DNA of 61,990 nt, from NCBI GenBank assembly GCA_015069385.1, contig SVIS01000003.1, positions 1-61,990 on the forward strand, in the 5' to 3' direction. Positions 51,895 through 61,296 of the stretch are shown here, one piece after another. Within the stretch, counting starts at the first letter, position 1; the number at the start of each line of letters is the position of its first letter. The translations under genes were made by a program, and so were the position numbers. The notes below the pieces were generated by a model, which was not told where the DNA came from, did no database searches, and worked only from the letters and a program-made list of their open reading frames with translations. Origin of the DNA: Clostridiales bacterium. Lineage in GTDB: Bacteria; Bacillota; Clostridia; Christensenellales; UBA1242.

Positions 51895-53880
51895 TTAGTC
51901 ATTTTGCACTAAATATAATTCATGTAGCGCTCGAGTGCAAGATACATATAAAACATTATTATCAAAAAAAGTATTATAATTTTTATCATTATAATTTGGA
52001 ATAATTACAACATCAAACTCTAACCCCTTTGCCAAAAACGATGGCATTACACAAACCCTGCCAAGCATTTCATCTTCTTGAGTAACAAGCGAAATATATT
52101 CTAAATTTCCACACTCGGTAAAAATTTGTTTTGCCTCAAAAGCATCTTTAGTTAAAACCGCAATTGTTCTATTATTATTGCTTGCAATATTTGCAATGAC
52201 TTCACTTAAATTTTTAGTTTTAATAATTTCTGGTTTTTTGCCATGACGAGTAAGCAAAGTGCAATTTAAACCCTTTATTTTATTCGCAAATTCTGCAATT
52301 TCATAAGTGCTTCTATACGATTTAGTAAGTTCAATAAATTCAGCATTTAAAAGAGTGCCCAGTTTTTGCAAGTCACTACTTGTCATAACTTTTTCTATAC
52401 ACTGATTAATGTCTCCAAGAATTGTTTTATTACAATCGAATATAGCATTAAACACATGGTAGGCCACAAACGAATAATCTTGCATTTCATCAATAATTAA
52501 ATATTTAACTTCTTTGAATTTTTTCAAACCAAAAAAGTAATTTGTTATAAAAAGCAAGGCTGGAATATCTTCATATTTAACTTCTTCTTGCTCATTTAAA
52601 CTAAATTGCATGCCAATGTTTGCCAAAAAGTTGGCATAAATTTTAACAATATTTGTTGCCTCAAAAAAAGGATACAATCTTGTTTTTATTTTTTCAGATA
52701 TTTGATTAATATGCTCATTAATATTTAATTTATCAATAATATAGTCAACTAGCCACTCCACCCTAACAGCCGGAGTTTTATTTTTATATGTATTATAGTA
52801 AAGGTTACTTAATTCTTCTGCGTGAATTACCTCATCACCAAATTTTAAATCTTTAGGTTTAAAATTTAAATTAAAATACGCTTTACAAAATTCTTGCAAA
52901 CTTTCATAAAAATCATATGTATGTTTGTATGCAATCTCATTTAATTTAATAGTATTATTTGTTATATTATTAAGACTTTTTTCACGCTTTTCTAGTTCTA
53001 AGCCCAAAAACTTAAGTTGTTCCTTGGCTAGCCTATAAAAAGACATTTGACTTATATTTTCTTCGCCAAGTTCTGGCAAAACATCGGCTATATACTCACC
53101 AAAAAGTTTGTTTGGTGACAATATTAAAACATCTTCCGCCTTCAATGTATTTTTATTTTGATACAACAAATACGCAACTCTGTGCAAAGCAATAGAGGTT
53201 TTACCCGAACCAGCCACCCCCTGAACAAGCATGTTCCCATTAATATTGGCTCTAATTATTTTATTTTGCTCTTTTTGAATAGTACTAACAATGGTTTTCA
53301 TTTTATTTGTGGCATTGCCAGAAAGCACACTTTTTAAAATATCATCACCAATTGTTAAAGAACTATTAAAAGCACTCAAAAGTTTGCCATCTTTAACTTG
53401 ATATTGTCTTTTTAATTTAATTTCACCCTCAACCTTGCCCTGTGGAGCAATATATTCGGCCCTGCCCAATTCGTAATCGTAGAAAAGCGATGAAACTGGT
53501 GCACGCCAATCACACACAAGAGGCATTTCACCATTTTTAACCAAATTATTTACACCAATATAATATGAGTTTTGTTTACGTTTGCCCTGTTGAACAAAAT
53601 CAATTCTTCCAAAATATGGCGAATATTCTTGCCTTCTTAAACGGTCAATTTTCTGTGAGGTAAAATCTATTAAATTATCAAACTCGGCAAGTCTTGCCCC
53701 CTCGGTTAACGCTTCCTCATCGTCCATTTCATAATAATCATCAGCATATTGTTTAGAAAGTTGAGTTTTTTGAACTTCTAAACTTTTTAATTGTTCTAAG
53801 GCGTGCAATTTTTGAGATTTTAACTCTTTTAACACCTTTTTTAAATATTTGCTTTCATTTTCAAATTCTTGTTGTTCCAT
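51895..53880 (-). CDS. helD: HelD-type UvrD/Rep-family helicase (RNA polymerase recycling factor)
   Basis: 661 residues. N-terminal coiled-coil antiparallel arm (about residues 1-90), then a domain with YYIGVNNLVKNGEMPLVCDW and APVSSLFYDYELG, conserved in HelD. Walker A is VQGVAGSGKTSIALHR, and Walker B/motif II is YLIIDEMQDYS. Motif V/VI region: LAKGLEFDVVIIPN and VSCTRALHELYLV. HelD releases stalled RNA polymerase from DNA using ATP. The start follows GAGG. Not linked by operon to the surface genes. Confidence 0.93.
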   Translation of the reverse strand: MEQQEFENESKYLKKVLKELKSQKLHALEQLKSLEVQKTQLSKQYADDYYEMDDEEALTEGARLAEFDNLIDFTSQKIDRLRRQEYSPYFGRIDFVQQGKRKQNSYYIGVNNLVKNGEMPLVCDWRAPVSSLFYDYELGRAEYIAPQGKVEGEIKLKRQYQVKDGKLLSAFNSSLTIGDDILKSVLSGNATNKMKTIVSTIQKEQNKIIRANINGNMLVQGVAGSGKTSIALHRVAYLLYQNKNTLKAEDVLILSPNKLFGEYIADVLPELGEENISQMSFYRLAKEQLKFLGLELEKREKSLNNITNNTIKLNEIAYKHTYDFYESLQEFCKAYFNLNFKPKDLKFGDEVIHAEELSNLYYNTYKNKTPAVRVEWLVDYIIDKLNINEHINQISEKIKTRLYPFFEATNIVKIYANFLANIGMQFSLNEQEEVKYEDIPALLFITNYFFGLKKFKEVKYLIIDEMQDYSFVAYHVFNAIFDCNKTILGDINQCIEKVMTSSDLQKLGTLLNAEFIELTKSYRSTYEIAEFANKIKGLNCTLLTRHGKKPEIIKTKNLSEVIANIASNNNRTIAVLTKDAFEAKQIFTECGNLEYISLVTQEDEMLGRVCVMPSFLAKGLEFDVVIIPNYNDKNYNTFFDNNVLYVSCTRALHELYLVQND

Positions 53881-53892
53881 ATTTCCTCGTAT

Positions 53893-53925
53893 AATTTAAC
53901 AAAGCCGCCTATAGTTTTAGGCGGC
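53893..53925 (-). terminator. Terminator after the lipoprotein/upstream of helD
   Basis: A GC-rich stem, GCCGCCTA (53904-53911) with TAGGCGGC (53918-53925), six-base loop. The T run on the minus strand is interrupted, so efficiency is uncertain. Confidence 0.6.
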
Positions 53926-53939
53926 AGCAATTAATTTTT

Positions 53940-54950
53940 TTAAGCAACAACCCCACCATATTTTATACAGGTGATTTTGTTATTTTCTAAATCGTTTTGA
54001 ATATCATATTCAAGTTCAAAACCAACAGAGTCAGAAGTGTTAGATTTTGCAAGTTTTGCCTCTTGCATAGTTTCAAGACTTAACACATTTGCCAAATCTT
54101 TAACCAAACCAACTTTTAGTCTATGATAAAAATCTTTACTAAGTTGCTCATAAACAACAACATTATTTGCTGAGCCCTGTTTTGTTGTTGTAAGTACTCT
54201 TAAACCAACCGCTCCATTTGCATATTTATATATACTTTTTTCAAATTTAACAGCCGAAGAAGAGCCATTTAAATAAGTTGTTATATCATATTGCAAAGTT
54301 CCTTTGTTTTCGTTAAAAGTTGCATTTGCCGTATTTGTGCCATAACTTAAAGAATATGTTTTAGTTTGTATATTATATTTTGTTTGCCTAAAAGTATAAG
54401 AATAATTAGCATTTGACACTTCATTCATTAAATCAGCAAGTTCACAAACAGCATCTTTATTTTTATAGAAAAGATAAGCAGTTAATTCTGCATTGTTATT
54501 TGCACCTTTAACTAGCACTACGGCTTTTGTTGTAGCGTAATTGTCAAAACCAGTATTAGTTGCACCTAAAACAAGTTCATTTTGCAAAAGGTTGCTGTAT
54601 TCATATAATTTTGTTGTTGTTTTATCATCTAACCTTTTTTCACCCTCTACTTGATTTACAGCACACAAATAATCTAAAACCGAAACCAAACAACGTTCCT
54701 CAGGTAAAACTTCATAAATTGATTTTACATGATTATAATATGTAATTTGATCAGAAGTAGATGGAATAATTGTAGAATTATTTGGCACACCATCGAACTG
54801 TAACACACTATTTGTATAATAACTAGCGTAAAAAGTTGCAGGGCTTACAGTTGTTGCTGCAGTTACCAAATATACATTACCACCACAACCTGTTAAAACT
54901 AAAGCCACACAAGCAATTAGAAGTAAACAAATATTAATTCTTTTTTTCAT
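53940..54950 (-). CDS. Lipoprotein of unknown function
   Basis: 336 residues from ATG 54950; GAGGTAATT precedes it, and the 18 extra in-frame residues upstream are rejected. N-terminus: basic MKKR, a hydrophobic run and the lipobox LTGCGGN, so it is lipid-anchored on the outer face of the membrane. The ectodomain is beta-rich and Asn/Thr-rich, with no motif I recognise. It could be a structural or binding protein. It lies in the cell-surface part of the window. Confidence 0.8.
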   Translation of the reverse strand: MKKRINICLLLIACVALVLTGCGGNVYLVTAATTVSPATFYASYYTNSVLQFDGVPNNSTIIPSTSDQITYYNHVKSIYEVLPEERCLVSVLDYLCAVNQVEGEKRLDDKTTTKLYEYSNLLQNELVLGATNTGFDNYATTKAVVLVKGANNNAELTAYLFYKNKDAVCELADLMNEVSNANYSYTFRQTKYNIQTKTYSLSYGTNTANATFNENKGTLQYDITTYLNGSSSAVKFEKSIYKYANGAVGLRVLTTTKQGSANNVVVYEQLSKDFYHRLKVGLVKDLANVLSLETMQEAKLAKSNTSDSVGFELEYDIQNDLENNKITCIKYGGVVA

Positions 54951-55073
54951 AATTACCTCATATACATTTACAAATATTTTAACGCAATTTATATTTTTTA
55001 ACAACTAAATTAATTATATTTTAAATAATTAATTAAAACATATAAAGAAAATACCTTCTTTGCTTGCGTTATT

Positions 55074-55103
55074 AAAAAAACTCTAAAAATATTTAGAGTT
55101 TTT
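55074..55103 (-). terminator. Terminator after the YcxB-like gene
   Basis: AACTCTAAA (55079-55087) pairs with TTTAGAGTT (55092-55100), with T runs on both strands. Confidence 0.85.
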
Positions 55104-55113
55104 ATTTTGAAAA

Positions 55114-55629
55114 TTATTTTTTCTTTTTAGTTTTGTTTGCACGTTCTTGTAAAATTCTGTGAAGTGCTTCCGGAGAACCTTCGGCATAACGAACATTTTT
55201 TGCAATAATTAATGTTTGGTTGTTATTTAAATAAACATAAAACTTATCTTTTGTTTCTTTGTATTTAGAAATATCTTGATAATTAAAATTCATAATGCCT
55301 TGCTTTTTGCCTTTTACATAAGCAGTAACTGAAAAGAAGCGAGGGTCAAAACGATATTCATATTCTAATTTTTTATCACCAAAATTATTTTGTTTAATTG
55401 CACTATTTCTAACAATAAAATACATTACTATAATAAGTACATCAAACAAGCCACCAACCACAGTAAGCACAATACCAAGCCATTTAATAACATTTAAACA
55501 AATTAATGTAACGCCTGCAGCCAAAATCAAAAAGCCAATTAAAAACCTAATTGTCATAGGTTTGGCAAGTTGAGAATTAACGTTGCCATTAATATCTTTT
55601 TCGGTTATTTCATTTTTAACTCTAATCAT
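55114..55629 (-). CDS. YcxB-like two-helix membrane protein
   Basis: 171 residues from ATG 55629, chosen for GGAG eight bases upstream. Two hydrophobic helices (FLIGFLILAAGVTLICLNV and LGIVLTVVGGLFDVLIIVMY) are followed by a cytoplasmic domain with NFNYQDISKYKETKDKFYVYLNN and ALHRILQER. The domain matches the YcxB-like pattern (strands with Tyr, then an end helix). Function unknown. Confidence 0.8.
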   Translation of the reverse strand: MIRVKNEITEKDINGNVNSQLAKPMTIRFLIGFLILAAGVTLICLNVIKWLGIVLTVVGGLFDVLIIVMYFIVRNSAIKQNNFGDKKLEYEYRFDPRFFSVTAYVKGKKQGIMNFNYQDISKYKETKDKFYVYLNNNQTLIIAKNVRYAEGSPEALHRILQERANKTKKKK

Positions 55630-55749
55630 TTTTAATCTCCTAGCAAAATATAACAAGTTGATTGTAGCACAACCATTTTTTATTTGCAAAGATTTTTTAA
55701 AAAATTTTTATTATTGAAAATAAATAATTAACAAGTATATATTAAACAC

Positions 55750-55780
55750 AAAAAAACCGCCTTTATTAAAAGCGGAATTT
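55750..55780 (-). terminator. Terminator of the SGNH esterase gene
   Basis: CCGC...TTT and AAA...GCGG pair (55757-55775) around a three-base loop, with one mismatch. A run of six A's on the plus strand gives the T run on the minus strand. Confidence 0.8.
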
Positions 55781-55784
55781 TGTT

Positions 55785-58607
55785 TTAAAAGAACGATTTA
55801 AACCTTCTTCTGCTAATTATGGTAACAACAATAAGTGCAACAACTGCCACACCGCCCAAAATTGCATAAAGTGTTACGTCATCTAAATATCGGTCAACTT
55901 CAATTGATATAACATTTGACATTATACCATCTTGAGCATCTTCATATTCCATATATTTAGCCACGACTTTGCAATCTGAAGAAAATTTATAAACACATTC
56001 AAACCCTGTGCCAATTTGTTCAGTAAAATCATCACTAAAAATATCAGAAGTTTTATACCAAACAAATTTTGCTTCATCGTAATATTGACTATTATCTACT
56101 TGTAAATAATATGTTCTTTTGCCAGCAACCTTATTTAAAATAATTTGAACATCTTTTGGAGTACTAAATGTAATTTCAACTGTTTTGCCGTTAACAACTA
56201 CACCATTTACTTTACAAGTTATTGTGAACGACCCCACAGCGCTTGGAATAAAATTGCATCTAGCCCCAGCATCTCCAATAACAGTGTCTGTAAAATATGT
56301 TTCGCCATTTACCAGCCATTCAAGTTCACTTCCATCTCTTGCATCTATATGCCAAACAACTTTTTCTACAATTGGAGAAAATGCTTGCTCTAAAAGAGTT
56401 TCATCTAAACATTTAAGTGTAACCCATTTCATGTAAACTGTTCGCCCAGCAACTAAAACATAATCGTTAGCAAATTCGTTGTATCTAGAAATGTCTTCAA
56501 ACCAACCATAAAATGCAGTACCCTGTTTTGTCATTGGAACATATTTAGGTAGGTCTGCAATGGTAGAGCCCTTTACAATTGAGTAAGGGCGTGTATTTTG
56601 CCCATCGTGTACATTAATAACAATAGCCTCTTTCCAATAAGCATATAAAGTAATATCTTGAGTTATTGTTGTATTAAAATTAAATTCTTGAGTTTCATCA
56701 GTTAAATACCAATAAATAAACAAATAGTTTGTTTTTGAAGGAGTTGCCACTTTTGTTAAATCAATTGGTTGACCTTCTTGAACTTTTAGTAAATAACTTG
56801 AAACACCATTTAATTTACCACCGTTATAATCAAATGTAACATACAACACATTACGTATCCAATTTGCATATAGGTCAACATCTTCAGTAATTCTGTCTGT
56901 TGCAAAGTTCCACTCGGTTGTAAAAGATAAATCAGTATACCAACCAACAATTTCGTAGTCCTCTTTTTCAGGTTGTGGAATATCGGCAATTACATTGCCT
57001 TTGTTTACTTCAACAACAATTTCCGTTTGTTCCCCAATAGTTCCACCATTAAAATGGAAAGTTACATTAAATACATTTCTCTCCCATTTTGCATAAAGTG
57101 TTTTATTATTTGTTATTGTAGTATTAAAATCATATGGAGTATCGCTATTTAAATCTTCATACCAACCTAAAAAAGCATGTTTGCTTAATGTTGGAGTTTT
57201 ATCTGTTCCCGGAACAGTTGCTGTACGATTAATAATAACTTGTTGTTCGTGGCTAGACTCTTGCCCAACCAACCCACCATTATAGTTGAACGTAACTGTA
57301 AAAGTTACATACTCCCACTTTGCATAAATAGTTGTATTAGATTGAATATTTTGGCTAAAATCATACTCATTTTCACAAGCACTATCACTGCACCAACCCG
57401 CGAAATTATATTCTTGTCCCTTTTCTGGGTTTTGGCTTAAAGCACTTAATGTTTTATTTAAATCTGTAACAATTTTTGAATCTGTTTTGCCTTGCAACGC
57501 TCCACCATTATAGTCAAAAGTTACAAATGCTAAAGTATCTTCAAAATAAGTTTTATGTGTATTATACAAAATTTCGTGTCCGGCTGCGGTTGGGTGAGGG
57601 TCAATATATGGCCCTAACGCTACAACAACATCGCTTTTTAATTTTGCTTTTGTTTCTTCTAACTTAACCGGGTCACTAAGAATAGATAAATCTACTTCCA
57701 ACTCAATATCTAAAGAAAGTGCTTGATATTGTGCAAGTGTTGCACAAGTTATTTCGGTGTAATCACCAGAGTAATTATCAAATTCAGTTTTAGAGTCTAC
57801 CATATAAAAATTTTCGGTACTTGCAACTTTTTGAGCAATTACTTGATTTATTCCGGCAACTCCTTTTTGACTATTACCCGCCAAATAATCTTCTGTTAGG
57901 TTTCCAAATTGATTTATTATGCTTTTAGATAAAGTATAAGGAGGTAAACCTGTACTTGTTACCGTTAATGCAATATCAGAATTGCAACTAGAGAATGTTT
58001 TATAAGGATTATATATGTTTGTAAATATAATTTTTGCATTAGGAGCATATTGTTTTAATTTGGTTGATATTGCATCTAGATTTGTAGAAAATGAACTAAC
58101 CGCAGCGGCTAAAGAAGTTTCTAGTGTGCTTAAATCTTTTTGAGTGCCGCCAATAAGACTATTAATAAAATTATCAACCAAAATATCTACCACGCCATTT
58201 TTTGCTATGCCAAGTAAATCATTACCACCAATGCAAATTGTAATAATATCGGCGCCTGCAAGACTGGCTTGAACGTTAGAATCGTTAAGCAAACTTAAAA
58301 GATGACTAGATTCATCACCACTTTTTGCATAAGACAACGCATTAGCCGTAACTCCTGTTTTCTCAGATATGTAGTTTTTAAAAGAGTTAGTATAGCACCC
58401 ATCAACAAAAACATTTTGTCCGGCACCAGTGAAAGCATTAAGCCCATAGCCTTCGGCAATGCTGTCACCAAGTGACACATAGTTTATAACATCTACAGAG
58501 TTTTCTGCCAACGCAACCTTTGGTGAATTTACACAAAGCAAGCCACAAAGAGCAAGACTGCAAACAAGAAATCCTCCTAATATTTTTTTAAATAATTTAC
58601 CCTTCAT
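55785..58607 (-). CDS. GDSL/SGNH esterase with InlB-type repeats, membrane-anchored
   Basis: 940 residues from ATG 58607, with AAGGG upstream; the 12 extra N-terminal residues are rejected. Signal peptide cut after KVALA (about 34). SGNH domain: block I VSLGDSIAEGYG (nucleophile Ser49), block III IGGNDLLG and block V DPHPTAAGHE (about 336-344), so the catalytic triad is intact. Four InlB-type repeats follow (VTFDYNGG...YAKWE and similar, about 355-650) and a fifth diverged one. A C-terminal helix (GGVAVVALIVVTII) and basic tail anchor it. Likely a cell-wall or carbohydrate esterase; substrate unknown. Confidence 0.9.
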   Translation of the reverse strand: MKGKLFKKILGGFLVCSLALCGLLCVNSPKVALAENSVDVINYVSLGDSIAEGYGLNAFTGAGQNVFVDGCYTNSFKNYISEKTGVTANALSYAKSGDESSHLLSLLNDSNVQASLAGADIITICIGGNDLLGIAKNGVVDILVDNFINSLIGGTQKDLSTLETSLAAAVSSFSTNLDAISTKLKQYAPNAKIIFTNIYNPYKTFSSCNSDIALTVTSTGLPPYTLSKSIINQFGNLTEDYLAGNSQKGVAGINQVIAQKVASTENFYMVDSKTEFDNYSGDYTEITCATLAQYQALSLDIELEVDLSILSDPVKLEETKAKLKSDVVVALGPYIDPHPTAAGHEILYNTHKTYFEDTLAFVTFDYNGGALQGKTDSKIVTDLNKTLSALSQNPEKGQEYNFAGWCSDSACENEYDFSQNIQSNTTIYAKWEYVTFTVTFNYNGGLVGQESSHEQQVIINRTATVPGTDKTPTLSKHAFLGWYEDLNSDTPYDFNTTITNNKTLYAKWERNVFNVTFHFNGGTIGEQTEIVVEVNKGNVIADIPQPEKEDYEIVGWYTDLSFTTEWNFATDRITEDVDLYANWIRNVLYVTFDYNGGKLNGVSSYLLKVQEGQPIDLTKVATPSKTNYLFIYWYLTDETQEFNFNTTITQDITLYAYWKEAIVINVHDGQNTRPYSIVKGSTIADLPKYVPMTKQGTAFYGWFEDISRYNEFANDYVLVAGRTVYMKWVTLKCLDETLLEQAFSPIVEKVVWHIDARDGSELEWLVNGETYFTDTVIGDAGARCNFIPSAVGSFTITCKVNGVVVNGKTVEITFSTPKDVQIILNKVAGKRTYYLQVDNSQYYDEAKFVWYKTSDIFSDDFTEQIGTGFECVYKFSSDCKVVAKYMEYEDAQDGIMSNVISIEVDRYLDDVTLYAILGGVAVVALIVVTIISRRRFKSFF

Positions 58608-58877
58608 AAATAACCCTTTAATAAAATTTGAGCGAAATTTCACTTTTCAAAATAAGTTTACCACAATCAAAATTAAATTACTATAATTTTTTTAATATTT
58701 TTAAATATTTTTTTATTATGTACATTTAATTAATATTTAAAATATTATTTTTCACTCTTTTTTCATATTTAAATAGCAAAAAAATGTTATAAATAAACAA
58801 ATTAAAACATAAAAATAATGAACAAATTAATTTAAAATTATTAAAAAATGAATTGTTTTATTAATATTTTTAACAAT

Positions 58878-58906
58878 TTGACAAAAACAAAATAAAAATA
58901 TACACT
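58878..58906 (+). promoter_or_regulatory. tRNA-Arg promoter
   Basis: TTGACA (58878-58883), 17 bases, TACACT (58901-58906). The gap 58608-58877 is otherwise AT-rich and shows no gene. Confidence 0.6.
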
Positions 58907-58916
58907 TAAAACATAT

Positions 58917-58991
58917 GCCTCTGTAGTGTAATGGATAACACAACGGTCTTCGGAACCGTATATCCGAGTTCGACTCTTGGCGGGGGCACCA
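58917..58991 (+). tRNA. tRNA-Arg (anticodon TCG)
   Basis: A complete cloverleaf: acceptor GCCTCTG with CGGGGGC (two G-U pairs), D arm GTGT/ACAC, anticodon arm ACGGT-CTTCGGA-ACCGT, T arm CCGAG-TTCGACT-CTTGG, and an encoded CCA. Loop positions 34-36 are T-C-G, giving anticodon UCG, which reads CGA and other CGN codons. Overlapping minus-strand ORFs are shadows. Confidence 0.96.
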
Positions 58992-59024
58992 AACAAAAAA
59001 ATTTGTATTAACAATTTTTAAATT

Positions 59025-59058
59025 AAAAACCAATAGTTTATTCGACTATTGGTTTTTT
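59025..59058. terminator. Terminator after tRNA-Arg
   Basis: AAAAACCAATAGT pairs with ACTATTGGTTTTTT across a short loop. Confidence 0.9.
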
Positions 59059-59151
59059 AATATGTTTTTTATATCTTCAATATTTTTATGTTGATTGAAT
59101 CTGCCATTGCCTACATGGTAAAACTTTTCATATTCTATTTTCTTAAGTTTA

Positions 59152-59994
59152 TTAATTATACAAATACTCCATAAATTTTTTTGCCGCTGGAGTTTGCAAG
59201 TTTTTATTATAATACGCTCCAAAAGTTATTGTTGGCAAAGCGTAATTTTCATAAACAACTTCCAAAACATTTTCATCTAACAAATCTTGCACAATATATT
59301 TTGGAAGAAGTGTTGTGCCAATTCGTCTTTTAACAAGTTCTAGTGCCGTTTTGTAACCTGCAACTTGTACTACAGGTGTTTTTTCTAAACCGTTTTTCTT
59401 TATAAAAGATATAAACAATTCATGAGTAAACGAGCCTTCGCTAATTAACACAAACTTATCAGCCAAACAATTCTTACTCTTAACAAAGCAATATTTTGTG
59501 TTAAACATTGGAATAAATTGCAAATTGATATCTTCATTTTTTTGAGTGATTACAAAATCAAGCTCGCCTGTTTTTAATTTAGCAAGCATTTGACTTTGCA
59601 CACCCTCACTCATTTCTACATTAACACTTGGGTACTTTTTAATAAACTCACAAACATGCTCACACAAAATTTTACGTGCAATGTTTGAGCCTGAGCCAAT
59701 TTTTAACTCACCAGAAATTAAGCCTTTTTCTTCATTAATTAATGCCTCAATTGCCAACAGGTTATTTAACCCAAGTTCCACCTTTTCAAAAATCTTTTGC
59801 CCAAGTGGCGTAAGTTCTATGCCCTTTTTAAGCCTGACTATTAAATTAGCCCCAAGGTTTTCCTCTAATTTTTTAATTGCCTGAGATACTGCTGGCTGAG
59901 ATATAAACAACTTCTCGCTTGCTTTGGTTATATTTTTGCACTTTGCAACCTCGTAAAAGATATTATAGTTGTCTAAACTTGTCAAAAACTCCAT
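59152..59994 (-). CDS. LysR-family transcriptional regulator
   Basis: 280 residues. N-terminal helix-turn-helix EVAKCKNITKASEKLFISQPAVSQAIKKLE (about residues 16-45), then a two-lobe effector-binding domain (ELKIGSGSNIARKILCEH, LKTGELDFVIT). Such proteins usually regulate a divergent gene and themselves; here the divergent gene is the hypothetical protein at 60085. Effector and targets unknown. The ribosome site AAGGAG lies in a hairpin-forming repeat that spans the start codon. Confidence 0.93.
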   Translation of the reverse strand: MEFLTSLDNYNIFYEVAKCKNITKASEKLFISQPAVSQAIKKLEENLGANLIVRLKKGIELTPLGQKIFEKVELGLNNLLAIEALINEEKGLISGELKIGSGSNIARKILCEHVCEFIKKYPSVNVEMSEGVQSQMLAKLKTGELDFVITQKNEDINLQFIPMFNTKYCFVKSKNCLADKFVLISEGSFTHELFISFIKKNGLEKTPVVQVAGYKTALELVKRRIGTTLLPKYIVQDLLDENVLEVVYENYALPTITFGAYYNKNLQTPAAKKFMEYLYN

Positions 59995-60008
59995 AAGTAC
60001 TCCTTATG
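59992..60008 (-). promoter_or_regulatory. Inverted repeat across the LysR start codon and ribosome site
   Basis: CATAAG-N5-CTTATG covers both the ribosome site and the ATG. In mRNA it could hide the ribosome site; in DNA it could be a regulator site. Confidence 0.45.
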
Positions 60009-60029
60009 ATAAATATAAATATTATGTAT

Positions 60030-60058
60030 TTTACTTATACCACATATTAACATATAAT
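60030..60058 (+). promoter_or_regulatory. Promoter of the 60085-61235 gene pair
   Basis: TTTACT (60030-60035), 17 bases, TATAAT (60053-60058), followed by AAAGGAGA before ATG 60085. Confidence 0.6.
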
Positions 60059-60084
60059 GCAAGTGTAAAGGAGAAACAACAAAT

Positions 60085-60495
60085 ATGAAATATGATTTAA
60101 GTAAATTATCAAAGGAAGAAATTTGTACTTTATTAACAAGTATATCACCATCTTTTACGGGAGTTTATTGTTATGCTCCAAGTCAAAGAAATAAAATTGT
60201 TAAAGTAGCAACAACTGACAAAAAGGGAATTATTGAATTATATGATGATGAAAGAAAAATTCATGACTTGTGGGGAGAATACAATAAACAAAATAACTCT
60301 TTGTGTGTTATGGCATGGGATCATGTGTGTTTTTGGCCCGTTACAGTTTATTTATATGAAAATTGCTTTAAAATTCCAAAATACAAACATTCTATAATTC
60401 AATATGAAACTAAAAGTAACTTTGATAAATATACCAAGATATTAGAGAAAATATTCAGTAAAAAAAGAGATATGCACTCAGAAGTTGAAAGATAA
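60085..60495 (+). CDS. Hypothetical protein (136 residues)
   Basis: Not recognised. Soluble, no signal, mixed alpha/beta composition with a Trp- and Cys-containing core (VMAWDHVCFWPVTVYLYENC) and a basic end. First of two genes in one short operon; the alarmone-hydrolase-like gene starts 23 bases after its stop. It is divergent from the LysR gene. Confidence 0.75.
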   Translation: MKYDLSKLSKEEICTLLTSISPSFTGVYCYAPSQRNKIVKVATTDKKGIIELYDDERKIHDLWGEYNKQNNSLCVMAWDHVCFWPVTVYLYENCFKIPKYKHSIIQYETKSNFDKYTKILEKIFSKKRDMHSEVER

Positions 60496-60518
60496 TTAAG
60501 CATACAAGGAGAATAAAA

Positions 60519-61235
60519 ATGAAAAATTTATTAACAAAGGCAATCAATTTTGCAAAAGTAAAGCATGAAGGACAAACAAGAAAGGGAAGCAATATTCCAT
60601 ACATAACTCACATAGTTGCTGTGGCAAAAATATTAGAAGAAGAGAATGCTGATATTAAAACTATTATTGTGGGAGTTTTGCATGATACGCTAGAAGACAC
60701 AAATACTACCATTGATGAACTAACCGACATTTTTGGCGTAGAAATTGCATATATGGTTGACACTTTATCAGAGAAAAAAAGTTTAAAATATGAAGATAGA
60801 AAACACATGCAAGCATTAAGAGTTAAATATGCCGAAAAAAGAATTAAAATGGTAAAATGTGCCGACTGCCTATCTAACCTAAGAGATACACAAGCTCAAC
60901 TAAACACACCAAACTTTTGGAGTCGTTTTAATGCGCCAAAAGAAATAATTGCAAAACATTACCTCGAGGCAATTGAAGCCATAGAGGAATTGCAAGGCAC
61001 AAAAATGTATAATGAATTAAAAATGTTATACGAACAAATATTTACTACAAAAAAAATAACACGTTATTGTACCGATTGCATACATATGGACAGAATAACT
61101 ACACCCGACCCATACGACTGGTTTTGTGACGATGATCAACGCTATGTATGCAAAATTTCAGGCAAGACCTTATCGGAAGCCAACCGCCCATATGAAAAAC
61201 AACCAACCCCACCCGACTGCCCGCTAGAGAGGTAA
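60519..61235 (+). CDS. Small alarmone hydrolase-like HD protein with a Cys-rich tail
   Basis: 238 residues. Residues about 1-150 form a SpoT/MESH1-type (p)ppGpp-hydrolase HD domain: RKGSNIPYITH (His31), the pair His55-Asp56 in LHDTLEDT (with Glu59-Asp60), and VKCADCLSNLRD as the downstream metal-ligand motif (usual KLADRLHNMR). No synthetase domain follows. Residues 184-234 hold five Cys (184, 187, 203, 211, 234) in YCTDC...WFCDDD...VCKIS...PDCP, a possible zinc site. This tail is not part of standard small alarmone hydrolases. The ribosome site is AAGGAGAA. Activity is inferred. Confidence 0.85.
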   Translation: MKNLLTKAINFAKVKHEGQTRKGSNIPYITHIVAVAKILEEENADIKTIIVGVLHDTLEDTNTTIDELTDIFGVEIAYMVDTLSEKKSLKYEDRKHMQALRVKYAEKRIKMVKCADCLSNLRDTQAQLNTPNFWSRFNAPKEIIAKHYLEAIEAIEELQGTKMYNELKMLYEQIFTTKKITRYCTDCIHMDRITTPDPYDWFCDDDQRYVCKISGKTLSEANRPYEKQPTPPDCPLER

Positions 61236-61296
61236 AAAATTAGACTATTTTTCAAAAAGGTTGAAAAAATTATAATAATGTAATATTATATAGATT

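Noticed and set aside
58827..59033. Minus-strand ORF with a PRQESN-like stretch
   Set aside because: It is the antisense translation of the tRNA-Arg gene, a frequent false call.
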